Virus record (IMG/VR): IMGVR_UViG_3300023082_000001
Coordinates: 1 to 64,000 of that record
DNA length: 64,000 bases
DNA from: a virus
Strand: one strand, 5' to 3'
The notes under the pieces: model-generated
What the model was told of the DNA's origin: nothing
The model's input: the letters and a program-made list of their open reading frames with translations, nothing else
The model's database searches: none
Program-made: the position numbers and the translations under genes
In this document: in pieces, positions 31,386 to 39,857 of the stretch
How positions within the stretch are numbered: position 1 is the first letter of the stretch
How the letters are laid out: each line of letters opens with the position of its first letter

Positions 31386-31709
31386 ATGATGATGGCATTG
31401 GGCCTTGAAGTATTGGAACAAACAGAAATCGAAGTTGATGGTGTTAGCTATTTGGTTAGTGCTATGCCTACAACTAAAGGTTTGCAGTTTCTTGAACAGT
31501 TTCAAGAAGAACTGGACAGTGGCAAAGATAATCTTGCTATGCGTAAACAAGTTATCTGTAACTATGTCTCCAAAGACAATCAGATGATTACAGAGAAACG
31601 CTTTGATGCTGTGTTCTCCCGTAAGTACAAGCATCTGTCTGAGCTTTACAAAAAAGTTATTACTTGGAACTTCCCTGATTTTTTTCAGGAACCCGCTACA
31701 GACGAGTGA
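31386..31709 (+). CDS. Tail assembly chaperone, zero-frame product (gpG-like)
   Basis: 107 aa. Between tube and tape measure, as tail chaperones are. Acidic helical protein with LVSAMPTTKGLQFLEQF and a C-terminal aromatic segment NFPDFFQEPATDE. Near the end lies the slippery T7 run at 31679-31685. It begins with three successive ATGs; any may be used. Confidence 0.75.
   Translation: MMMALGLEVLEQTEIEVDGVSYLVSAMPTTKGLQFLEQFQEELDSGKDNLAMRKQVICNYVSKDNQMITEKRFDAVFSRKYKHLSELYKKVITWNFPDFFQEPATDE
31679..31685 (+). promoter_or_regulatory. T-TTT-TTT slippery site for -1 frameshift
   Basis: Codons GAT TTT TTT CAG form the perfect heptamer T TTT TTT. After a -1 slip translation enters a frame that is open to 31948 (next residues SGTRYRRVKKES). 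The -1 frame has a stop just upstream of the site, so the frame opens exactly there. Same genetic location and direction as the lambda G-GT frameshift. Confidence 0.75.
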
Positions 31710-31948
31710 AGAAAGAATCTGTACGGGCTGTATCAAGCTTAGATAAAGAGATACAAGATAAGTTTTCAGGAAGCTGGCATATTTATCGAGTTAGTGTTCA
31801 CGAGAAGGGCGGGATGATGCTTGCTGCTGAGTTTATGTCAGACAGATACAGTGTTAGAACCCTTTTTAATACCCTCGAAATGTTAGATATGTACGATGCA
31901 ATGAAAGAACAAGCGGCTGCAATAGCTAAAACCAATAAACAAAAATAA
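31706..31948 (+). CDS. Tail assembly chaperone, frameshifted part (gpT-like)
   Basis: 80 aa if started at a GTG (31706), but there is no good ribosome-binding sequence, and it is in the -1 frame relative to the upstream gene with the join open from 31679. It is most likely made as a fusion of about 100 + 88 residues via the slippery site. Helical, with VHEKGGMMLAAEFMSDRYS and a Lys-rich end. Precedes the tape measure gene. Confidence 0.75.
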   Translation: MKKESVRAVSSLDKEIQDKFSGSWHIYRVSVHEKGGMMLAAEFMSDRYSVRTLFNTLEMLDMYDAMKEQAAAIAKTNKQK

Positions 31949-31959
31949 GGAATTAACAA

Positions 31960-34161
31960 TTGCAGATCGCAGACTACTTCGCTAGCTTTTCCTTGAAGAT
32001 TGATAAAGCTTCCGTAAAGAAAGCTGATGCCACACTTGACCGCATTGAAAGTCGTCTTAATGGAATGGGCGGTGGTAGTGGGTTTAGACTTGGTAAGTTC
32101 TCTATCAACCAAGGTAAACTTGATGCCACACTTGCCAAAGCATTGGACGCCGCTAGCCTTAAAGCTGTACTCAACATCACTAAGTTTGATGTAAACCAAA
32201 CAGCTTTGAACATTGCACTAGGTAATGCTCTTGACTTAGCCAGTGCTCGTAATACATTTCACATTGCACGGTTCAATGTTGACCAATCTCATTTGAATGC
32301 ACAGATGGTTAGTGCAATGGCAAATGCTGCAAGGATTGCATCGGCTACAACTACTCTTCGACCTCATGTTGCTAATCAGCACATGCAGCCAACAGCAGAG
32401 CGGGGAGTTAGTCGTAGGGTCGCTGCCCTGACAGGTGGTATTGCTGGTGGGTTGTCTCGCCTTTATGCTCCGGCACTTGGGTTGGCATTGGGTGGGTATG
32501 GACTTTCACAGTTAAACCAGCGTAACCAACAAGTGGTTAGTGCTCAACTTCAATCTCAAGCTGTTGTTCAACAAGCTGGTGGAACTACTGAACAAGGCCA
32601 GCAATCTTTCCAATGGCTGAGAAGTGAAGGCAACAGGATTGGTTTTAACTACCTTGATGCATCTGGTGACTATAATAAATTGCTATCCGGCCTCACAGGT
32701 GCAGGGATGTCTGTTGCACAGGGGCAAGGGGTATTCAAAGGATTCTCTGAGCTATCTCGTGTAAACAAACTTGATCGTACACAACAGCAACGTGTGTACC
32801 GAGCTTTGAGCCAAGTGGCGGGTAAGAATAAACTTCAATCAGAAGAATTGACAGGCCAGCTTGCAGAAAGCCTGCCGGGTGCAGTTAGTATATTTGCACA
32901 GGCTTATCAGAATCAACTTGCAGCAACTGGCAAAGGTGGTGGTAAACAAGGACAGGATGCTATCACAGAACTTCTTGCCGCAATGAAGAAGGGTCAAGTT
33001 AAAGGTGATATCCTAACTTATGCTGGCACTGTCGCATCACAACGTGCAGCTCCCGGATTAGCAGCTGCATCCACAGCATCTCAAGCTGAGCAGGCACGTT
33101 ATCAGAACAGCGTGAATGACCTTGCTGTAGTAGCCTCAAACTCAGGCGTAGAAGAGGGTTTTGCTCGTATTTTTCGTACCCTTAACGCAGGTTTGAGTGA
33201 AAGCAATGACTTGGTTAAGACTCTGGCTGAAGGCTTTAATGATGCCACTAAATGGGCAGATGATTTGCTTCTGTGGCCTCAATCATTTATCAGAGCTTTG
33301 GAAGGTAAAGACAGTCTTGTAGCTGATTGGTTAGGTGTTGGTCAGACAGCACAGCTTCAGGAAGACTGGAAACAGATTAAACAAATCTTTACAGACATCT
33401 CATCTTTGAAGTTTGATTTCCTCCCAACTCTTCAAGCAACATCCAGAGAGATTGCCTCTATCCTTGGTGCTATTGCAGAGTTTGAAAAGTGGAAGAATGG
33501 TGGTAAGGATACAACAGCACCTAAAGATTTGCAGTATAAATCAGATACGGAAAAAGCAAGCCTGTTTGGTTTTGAATACACAAGTCCTGCTGCTATCGTT
33601 AGTGATATTTATAACAACGCAGGTGTTGGATTAAACAAAGCTCGCATTCGTGGACGTGCTGTGTATGAAGACCCGACATCTCCCTTCTATCAAAATCCTG
33701 AAAAGTTTGATGCTGACAGAGAAACAAACACTCTCTACTATCAGAACTTGTCTGCTATTAAGACTGATCCAAATGCTGAAGGTTTAGGTAGTGCCGTTAG
33801 TCAGGCAATGGATAATGACAATCTTCAGAGTAATTGGAATAATCTACTCTCTGGTAAAAACTCATACAACTCTTTGTCTACACCTAGTGGTGAACCTTTC
33901 CAAGATTTGTCTCAATACAGCCCTAAATCTCCAGAAGAAATTGCTGATTGGAATAAGTCTGCTGCAATGGCTGCTGCTGACCAGAATGTTACAAATAACA
34001 GTACCCAAAGCAATCAGTTTGATATCCAAATCTCCATTGATGGTGCAACACTTATGGGTATGGATGTTGCTGGTCAAGGACAAGCTTTGGCAGATGCGTT
34101 TACAGCACAAGTGACAGCAGCCTTTGAACATGCTCAAACCAATTTTCCACTGCGAGAATAG
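31960..34161 (+). CDS. Tape measure protein
   Basis: 733 aa, TTG start with AAGGAA upstream. The tape-measure domain is seen at about 215-330 (GFNYLDASGDYNKLLSGLTG, SRVNKLDRTQQQRVYRALSQ, EELTGQLAESLPGAVSIFAQ), as in Mu-like tape measures. Residues about 46-130 hold three approximate repeats of about 30 aa (GKFSINQGKLDATL / TKFDVNQTALNIAL / ARFNVDQSHLNAQM). Length determines tail length; at about 0.15 nm per residue it implies a tail of roughly 110 nm. Confidence 0.85.
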   Translation: MQIADYFASFSLKIDKASVKKADATLDRIESRLNGMGGGSGFRLGKFSINQGKLDATLAKALDAASLKAVLNITKFDVNQTALNIALGNALDLASARNTFHIARFNVDQSHLNAQMVSAMANAARIASATTTLRPHVANQHMQPTAERGVSRRVAALTGGIAGGLSRLYAPALGLALGGYGLSQLNQRNQQVVSAQLQSQAVVQQAGGTTEQGQQSFQWLRSEGNRIGFNYLDASGDYNKLLSGLTGAGMSVAQGQGVFKGFSELSRVNKLDRTQQQRVYRALSQVAGKNKLQSEELTGQLAESLPGAVSIFAQAYQNQLAATGKGGGKQGQDAITELLAAMKKGQVKGDILTYAGTVASQRAAPGLAAASTASQAEQARYQNSVNDLAVVASNSGVEEGFARIFRTLNAGLSESNDLVKTLAEGFNDATKWADDLLLWPQSFIRALEGKDSLVADWLGVGQTAQLQEDWKQIKQIFTDISSLKFDFLPTLQATSREIASILGAIAEFEKWKNGGKDTTAPKDLQYKSDTEKASLFGFEYTSPAAIVSDIYNNAGVGLNKARIRGRAVYEDPTSPFYQNPEKFDADRETNTLYYQNLSAIKTDPNAEGLGSAVSQAMDNDNLQSNWNNLLSGKNSYNSLSTPSGEPFQDLSQYSPKSPEEIADWNKSAAMAAADQNVTNNSTQSNQFDIQISIDGATLMGMDVAGQGQALADAFTAQVTAAFEHAQTNFPLRE

Positions 34162-34164
34162 TGC

Positions 34165-34193
34165 TTTACTTATCTAACCAACATCTGTATAAT
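34165..34193 (+). promoter_or_regulatory. Promoter of the GIY-YIG-like gene
   Basis: TTTACT (34165-34170) and consensus TATAAT (34188-34193) are 17 bases apart in the short gap between the tape measure and the endonuclease-like gene, 32 bases upstream of its TTG start. Freestanding homing-endonuclease genes often bring their own promoter. Confidence 0.6.
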
Positions 34194-34224
34194 GTAACTC
34201 TAAATTTACTCTGAGGGTTAACTT

Positions 34225-35238
34225 TTGAATTATGCAGATGTTGGGGAAATAATAAGAGATGATTTTAGTGGCTTCGAGTATGGTCATGAGGGTCAAATTT
34301 TAGTTTTAGGTAAAACAGAGAAAATTGCAAACGGTTCAAAATACGAAAGATTCTACGCTATCCTATGTTCCAGATGTGTAGGTGATTCTGAGTTATTTGG
34401 TGAAGGCATATTTCTAGCTACTAAAAGTAGTCTTAAACGTGGTCAAATACCTTGTGGCTGCTCTTTTGCCTATAGGAAAACAAAAGAGTATTACGAAATC
34501 GTATGCCAAAGAAAAGCAGACTCCATGGGTTATATTTTTCTTGGTTTCGCTGAAAATTTTTCAGACCGAAAAACTAAACTATGCCTTTCTTGTCCCACAC
34601 ATGGTGAATGGAGGTCTGGTATTATTAATAACTTCCTTGGTCGTGGCATTGGATGTCCGGGTTGTAAAAGAACTGCTGTAGGATTAAGAGCTAGCAAAGA
34701 AGATAAGGAGATCACTGATCAATTCTTTTCAACGGGTGCTTATCATCCCGAAAGTATTTTTGAAAGAAGTGATCGTGTTAATAAAAATGGTCATAAACTT
34801 TATTGGAAGTTCACTTGTGGTTTGTGTAAAGTATCTGCTGAAAGTGATATTTCAAGTTTTAAATTGGGATGCTACCCTTGTGCATGTTCAAATAGAATAC
34901 AAACCGCAGCGTACGTAAACTTACTCTCCGACAATGGAACGCCTTTATTCTTAAAGGTTGGTATTTCAAAAAGTCCAGAAGCAAGACTCAAGGATCAACA
35001 GAGATACTCTAGATTTGAAGTATCTAGTTTGTTTATTTATGACTTCAAATCAAAAGAAGAATGCCGCAGGGCCGAACGAGAGTGTATTAATAGTTTGCAA
35101 ATGGGGCTGGTGGGGGAATCTGAATTTCCAGATGGTTACACCGAAACAACATACATTCATAATCTAGAAAAGATCCTACAAATTTTTCATAAGAATAACG
35201 GTGTAAAAAGGGTATTGTCAAATGACATTAGCTATTAG
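34225..35238 (+). CDS. GIY-YIG-like homing endonuclease
   Basis: 337 aa. The C-terminal domain (AYVNLLSDNGTPLFLKVGIS then EARLKDQQRYS, with later ECRRAERECINSL and SEFPDGYTET) resembles the GIY-YIG/T5orf172-like nuclease fold. The N-terminal part has zinc-finger cysteines (LCSRC, CLSCPTHGEW, GCPGC). TTG start within TTTTGAATTA, the same context as the HNH gene at 19758. It separates tape measure from the Dit-like gene and overlaps the latter by 17 bases. Confidence 0.7.
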   Translation: MNYADVGEIIRDDFSGFEYGHEGQILVLGKTEKIANGSKYERFYAILCSRCVGDSELFGEGIFLATKSSLKRGQIPCGCSFAYRKTKEYYEIVCQRKADSMGYIFLGFAENFSDRKTKLCLSCPTHGEWRSGIINNFLGRGIGCPGCKRTAVGLRASKEDKEITDQFFSTGAYHPESIFERSDRVNKNGHKLYWKFTCGLCKVSAESDISSFKLGCYPCACSNRIQTAAYVNLLSDNGTPLFLKVGISKSPEARLKDQQRYSRFEVSSLFIYDFKSKEECRRAERECINSLQMGLVGESEFPDGYTETTYIHNLEKILQIFHKNNGVKRVLSNDISY

Positions 35239-35998
35239 TTGGGGTGTTGATGACAGCCAAGATTCAGGCTTCATTGTCTTTGATTGTACAAGTTCATATA
35301 GTAGAAGCAGGAAAGGTCAAGTAACAAAGCATCCTATTTCACTAGGTTCCTCTATCACAGACCATTACTTGGCAGACAACCAAAGTATTACATTGTCAGC
35401 TGTTATCTCAGGTTCTGACTTATCAAGTAGCACATTCTTGATTCAGGACTTGAAGGGTAATGCTGCTTTCAATAGCTTCTCTCCCACAACCGAAGTAAAT
35501 GTAAATAGCACTGATCAGAGTGTTTTAAAGAAGTTTATCCCAGACAGCATTGGACAATTTCTTTCTGACAGTGCTCCTACTATTACAATGGATACAGCTA
35601 GAGATGATTTGCTTGAGCAAGTAAGAGAATCTTTAGAGAATCTTACTTCAGGGAAGAAGTACAACGACAAGACTGGGCAGTTTGATCCTAACATTCAACT
35701 TGTTCAGCTTTATGAATATGATGGAACAATTCTTCGTAAAGTCATTAACAATCTTGTTGTGACAAACTTGGTATTCAGAGAAGATGCCAATACTGGTTAT
35801 GCTTTGTACTTTGATATGACTCTTGAACAAGTTACATTTGCTTTCTTGAAAAAAGCAACTATCCCTAAAGATATCACTAACAGCCTTAAAAAGAAGGCTG
35901 CAAAGAAAGATACTAAAGGTAAGGTTGATAGTACGCCTGATGCGGGGACACCACCTAAAGACACAGACCCACTAAGGCAAGCTAAGGAGAACGGATGA
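35222..35998 (+). CDS. Dit-like distal tail/baseplate protein, 258 aa
   Basis: First baseplate gene after the tape measure (interrupted by the endonuclease). Beta-rich N-terminal domain (SRSRKGQVTKHPISLGSSITDH, NQSITLSAVISGSDL) as in Dit-like baseplate proteins of simple myoviruses, then a helical middle and a lysine-rich flexible tail. Exact family not certain. Confidence 0.65.
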   Translation: MTLAISWGVDDSQDSGFIVFDCTSSYSRSRKGQVTKHPISLGSSITDHYLADNQSITLSAVISGSDLSSSTFLIQDLKGNAAFNSFSPTTEVNVNSTDQSVLKKFIPDSIGQFLSDSAPTITMDTARDDLLEQVRESLENLTSGKKYNDKTGQFDPNIQLVQLYEYDGTILRKVINNLVVTNLVFREDANTGYALYFDMTLEQVTFAFLKKATIPKDITNSLKKKAAKKDTKGKVDSTPDAGTPPKDTDPLRQAKENG

Positions 35999-36330
35999 CT
36001 GATCATTTTGTTACACTATCCCTCTATCCTGATGCAGATTATAACTATGCTGTCAGCCTTCAAGGTCAATCTTACATCTTAGATTTTAAATATAATGAAA
36101 GGTGTCAGCTCTACTTTCTCTCTGTTTATACAGCGGAGAACGTTCCTGTTGTCTTAGGTGTAGGCTTGGTTCCAAGTTACCCCATTACAAAAGATTATGC
36201 TTTGTTTCCTTTGACTGGATTTTTCTGGATGGAAGAGAAAGCAGACATTATCACAGAACCTTATAAAACTTATCCAGATAAAATAGATGAGTATTACAAT
36301 TTCTATTACATTTGGTCTGAGGAAGATTAA
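35995..36330 (+). CDS. Baseplate plug-like protein, 111 aa
   Basis: All-beta protein (FVTLSLYPDADYNYAVSLQ, SYILDFKYNERCQLYFLSVY) with the size and position (between Dit-like and hub genes) of the baseplate plug family (DUF6983-like) in small myoviruses. Overlaps the upstream gene by 4 bases. Confidence 0.65.
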   Translation: MTDHFVTLSLYPDADYNYAVSLQGQSYILDFKYNERCQLYFLSVYTAENVPVVLGVGLVPSYPITKDYALFPLTGFFWMEEKADIITEPYKTYPDKIDEYYNFYYIWSEED

Positions 36331-36333
36331 TAG

Positions 36334-37233
36334 ATGGAAGGATATCAAAAAAATCGTGTATATGAATTGATTGTAGGAGATTCAAGATCTGGTGAGGCTT
36401 TCAAAATCACCAATGACCTGCAAGTTACTTTTGATATCTCTAAGTCTGTTAATAACAAAAAGCGTACTAACTCAGCAGCGATAGAAATTTACAACCTTTC
36501 TCCTGATCAGATAAAGTTGCTTGATACAGACTACCCAGCTGCTGCATTTAGTGTTGGGTATTTGGATGTGGGTAATATCAAGCGTATTTTCGGTGGTCAA
36601 GTTAATCACGTATCAACTCGTAAAAACGGAACAGATATTGTCACACAATTGCAAATTGGTTCTGGTTATACTGATTTAAACCATGAAGTATTAAGTGAAA
36701 TTGTACCTCCCGGTAAGACTGTCAGGGAAGTTGCAGAAACTCTTCGTAAAGCACTGCCCGGAGTTAGTCGTGGTGTCTACAACGGAACTAACTTAAACAA
36801 TGAAATTCTTTATGGCTATCCTCTTATGGGAAGTCCTAAAGAGATGCTTGATCAACTAGCTGATAAATACGCATTAGATTGGCAAGTTGATGACGATGTT
36901 CTTTATGTGAAAAACAATGATAGGGCTAATAATGAAAACTTTAACCAAGCTTACGTTATCTCTGCTTATACTGGGTTGATTGAAAATGCTTATCGTGTAA
37001 GTGGTGAGCGTAAAAGATCCAAAAAAGATAAGGCTAAGAAACCCGGCATTCAGATGAAGATTCTTTTGAATCCTGATATTAACGCTGGAGATATTATACG
37101 ACTCGAAGACACTTACATCACTGGCTGGTTTAGGGTGGACTCTCTAAGGCACACAGGTGGTTGGAGAAGTCGAGAGTGGGCAACAGAAATTAAAGCTTCG
37201 TATCTTGAGAAGGTGGATAGAGATGGCAGTTGA
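36334..37233 (+). CDS. Baseplate hub protein (gpD/gp27-like), 299 aa
   Basis: N-terminal beta domain with IEIYNLSPDQIKLL, typical of hub proteins in this group; middle GKTVREVAETLRKALPGVSRG, LLDQLADKYALDWQVDDD and a C-terminal DTYITGWFRVDSLRH block which is the conserved OB-like end of phage hub proteins. It overlaps the spike gene start by 11 bases. Confidence 0.78.
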   Translation: MEGYQKNRVYELIVGDSRSGEAFKITNDLQVTFDISKSVNNKKRTNSAAIEIYNLSPDQIKLLDTDYPAAAFSVGYLDVGNIKRIFGGQVNHVSTRKNGTDIVTQLQIGSGYTDLNHEVLSEIVPPGKTVREVAETLRKALPGVSRGVYNGTNLNNEILYGYPLMGSPKEMLDQLADKYALDWQVDDDVLYVKNNDRANNENFNQAYVISAYTGLIENAYRVSGERKRSKKDKAKKPGIQMKILLNPDINAGDIIRLEDTYITGWFRVDSLRHTGGWRSREWATEIKASYLEKVDRDGS

Positions 37234-37996
37234 TACAAATTTAGTTGCTGCTATTCAAGACACTGTTAATTCTGCTTTTGATTACAAGATGGAGAGTGTC
37301 AACACCGCCATTCCATGCATTGTGTTAGGTATTAGGGACAACGGCGGTACACAGATGGTGGATATACAACCCACCATTAATCAGAAGCTTCAGGATGGTA
37401 GCATTAAAGAAAGACCACCTATCCTTGGTGTTCCTGTAAGCTTTCCCGTATCAAGTACAGCCGGTATGACTTACCCGATTAAGAAAGGTGACACAGGCTT
37501 AGCTGTATTCTCTATGCGAGATATGGATACATGGAAGAGTGGTAATGGTAGACCATCAACACCAAGCAATGCTTCCAAAATGGCAGCAGGGGATGCGGTA
37601 TTTTATCCCGGTATCCAGCCTCCAGGTAATGCTGTAAACAACCCATCTAAGCACGTGCTGACACATAGCACAGCAGACACAGTGATGTTTGCCAACCTAG
37701 GCGCGGTTGAATGTGAAGTAAGACTTAAAGCTGATGGTAGTATTGAGATTAACACAAGCAACCAGCCTGTCACTATCAATTGCTCCAACGCTACAGTTAA
37801 TGCATCTGAAAGTATTAATCTGAATAGCCCACAAATGACTGTAGACGTTGCTAGCTCGGTTTGGCTAGGGGACATAGTTCACACAGGTAACTACACAGCT
37901 GTTGGCGTGCAAACCTTTAATGGGATCGTCTTTTCCACACATCGCCATTTGGGCGTGCAAACTGGGAATGGTACTTCAGGTATTCCTACACCATAA
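37223..37996 (+). CDS. Central spike protein (gpV/Gp138-like), 257 aa
   Basis: N-terminal OB domain (TAIPCIVLGIRDNGGTQMVDIQP, PILGVPVSFP, GMTYPIKKGDTGLAVFS) followed by a beta-helical needle with NAT/ASESINLNSP repeats. It ends in THRHLGVQTGNGTSGIPTP, the HxH metal-binding apex of P2 gpV-type spikes. The start is the ATG at 37223 with AAGGTGG. Pierces the outer membrane on contraction. Confidence 0.85.
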   Translation: MAVDTNLVAAIQDTVNSAFDYKMESVNTAIPCIVLGIRDNGGTQMVDIQPTINQKLQDGSIKERPPILGVPVSFPVSSTAGMTYPIKKGDTGLAVFSMRDMDTWKSGNGRPSTPSNASKMAAGDAVFYPGIQPPGNAVNNPSKHVLTHSTADTVMFANLGAVECEVRLKADGSIEINTSNQPVTINCSNATVNASESINLNSPQMTVDVASSVWLGDIVHTGNYTAVGVQTFNGIVFSTHRHLGVQTGNGTSGIPTP

Positions 37997-38007
37997 GGAG
38001 GTGTATC

Positions 38008-38382
38008 ATCGATCTTAAATTAGATGAAGTAACGCATGACTGCCTTTGGGTAAATGGCCCGCTCCGTAAATCTGAAACTACTCAGCCTTACACAGAAACT
38101 GTGGCGCAACGGTTGAAGATACGTCTTCTTACGTTTATGGGAGAATATTTCTTCGATACATCTTACGGTGTCCCATGGTTCCAGCGTTTGTTGGGCCAAA
38201 AGCAAACATCCAAAGCAGCAATTGACCTAATCTTTAATCAAAAGATCCTAGAAGAACCCGGCGTTAAAGAGATTGTAACATTCAACTCTACATTTTCAAA
38301 CAGAATTTACTCCCTGACTTTTAGTGTCCGTGTGGTGGATGGTTCTGTGACTGATGTTATTTCAGTCTCCCCAGTTAACTAA
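38008..38382 (+). CDS. gp25-like baseplate wedge with apparent ATC start
   Basis: The protein from 38008 begins (I/M)DLKLDEVTHDCLWVNGPL and continues VAQRLKIRLLTFMGEYFFDTSYGVPW, matching the gp25/W family of sheath initiators along its full 124 aa. The frame has no ATG, GTG or TTG before the GTG at 38101, which would delete 31 conserved residues. An ATC at 38008 lies 6 bases after a perfect GGAGG, so it is the best start candidate; a sequencing error at this codon is the alternative. Confidence 0.75.
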   Translation: MDLKLDEVTHDCLWVNGPLRKSETTQPYTETVAQRLKIRLLTFMGEYFFDTSYGVPWFQRLLGQKQTSKAAIDLIFNQKILEEPGVKEIVTFNSTFSNRIYSLTFSVRVVDGSVTDVISVSPVN

Positions 38383-38399
38383 AATTAAAAGGAAATAAA

Positions 38400-39839
38400 A
38401 TGGCGGGTATTTCTGACCAAGGCTTTACAATAAAGAGGCTCAATGATGTTGTCTCAGACTTACGCGCAAAAGCAGTAGAGTTGTTTCAGGATCTTATTGA
38501 ACCCGGACAACAGGTCGACACATCTGACAGTGCTGTTTTGGGTAGGTTAATCAACACAATCTCTCCATCCCTAGCTGACCTATGGGAAGCTGCCCAACAA
38601 GATTATGCAGCCTTTGATCCCAATACATCTACAGGTATTGCTCTGGATAATCTGGTAGCTTTGGGTGGCCTCACTCGACAAGAGCAAACATTCTCTACAG
38701 CACAAGTGTTGCTGACAGGTGATACAGATACTGTTATTGCTGTTGGCCTAACTGTTGGCAGCTCTGTTGATAGGTCACAGTGGACATTGGTTAGTCCTGT
38801 CCCTCTTAGCACAAGCAATGCAAGTGGTGCAAGCTTCTCCCCTCTTGTTGTTGCTGATAGCACTCTCTACACCATCACCTATGCTGGCAATACTACAACC
38901 AACACCATCAATTACACATCTGGAACAGGTGCTACAGCTGAATCTATTGTAGCTGGTATTGCAGGTGTCGTCACAACAAGTCATCCAAGTTTTGCTGCAA
39001 GCATTAACGGCAACGTGCTGACCCTCACACGAGTTGATCCATTCTCGGTGGTGACTTTAAGCACATCTGCGAACCTTGGTGTAACTAAGATTCAAAAGCT
39101 CGGTGAAGTGGTGTCATCCGTTGCAGGGCCTGTAGGGTCTGAGGTTGGATCACTTACAAATATCCTCACTCCTCAACTTGGTTGGGACAGTGTAACCAAC
39201 CCTCTTCCAGCTTCTGAAGGAAGAGACGTTGAAACTGATGAGGAACTTCGTCTAAGGTTTCGTGACACCAAATTTGAACGTGCCAGCTCAACAGTTGACA
39301 GTGTTTATTCAGCGCTTCGTGACTTGGATGGTGTACAGCAAGTTGTAGTGTATGAAAATGATCTAGACACAACTGACTCTAATGGAATTCCATCGCATAG
39401 CTTCATGCCTATTGTTCTTGGTGGCTTGAATAGTAATATTGGACAAGCTATTTGGGAAAACAAACCAATGGGAATTAGAAGCTTTGGTGATACCACCGTA
39501 GTCATCTATGATACTCAAGGTTTTGCTCATAATATTCAGTTTAAGCGTCCTGATCCTGTACCTATCTATATTACTATGAGTCTAACAAAGGATAGTACAT
39601 ATCCCGGTAATGGTGATGCTGCAATTAAATCGGCTTTGGTGCAATTCTTTCAAGATAATTTTGGTATTGGTGATGATGTTATTTATAGTCGTCTCTACAC
39701 GCCGATCAATAGTATACCCGGCCATTTTGTCAACTCGTTAAAAATAGGAACGACTGCAAGTCCTACGGGGACTGTCAATATTCCTATTAGCTTCCAACAA
39801 ATCGCAACTCTTGACACTACACACATCGTCATCACTTGA
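38400..39839 (+). CDS. Baseplate J-like (gp47-like) protein, 479 aa
   Basis: Baseplate wedge. N-terminal VDTSDSAVLGRLINTISPSLADLWEAAQ and ALDNLVALGGLTR, and the middle EGRDVETDEELRLRFRD, are hallmarks of the J family. C-terminal GNGDAAIKSALVQFFQDNFGIGDDVIYSRL is also conserved. Residues 148-222 hold an insertion with TSGTGATAESIVAGI, similar to residues 91-160 of the tail sheath. Confidence 0.87.
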   Translation: MAGISDQGFTIKRLNDVVSDLRAKAVELFQDLIEPGQQVDTSDSAVLGRLINTISPSLADLWEAAQQDYAAFDPNTSTGIALDNLVALGGLTRQEQTFSTAQVLLTGDTDTVIAVGLTVGSSVDRSQWTLVSPVPLSTSNASGASFSPLVVADSTLYTITYAGNTTTNTINYTSGTGATAESIVAGIAGVVTTSHPSFAASINGNVLTLTRVDPFSVVTLSTSANLGVTKIQKLGEVVSSVAGPVGSEVGSLTNILTPQLGWDSVTNPLPASEGRDVETDEELRLRFRDTKFERASSTVDSVYSALRDLDGVQQVVVYENDLDTTDSNGIPSHSFMPIVLGGLNSNIGQAIWENKPMGIRSFGDTTVVIYDTQGFAHNIQFKRPDPVPIYITMSLTKDSTYPGNGDAAIKSALVQFFQDNFGIGDDVIYSRLYTPINSIPGHFVNSLKIGTTASPTGTVNIPISFQQIATLDTTHIVIT

Positions 39840-39857
39840 TAAAGGAGGTATTTAAAA

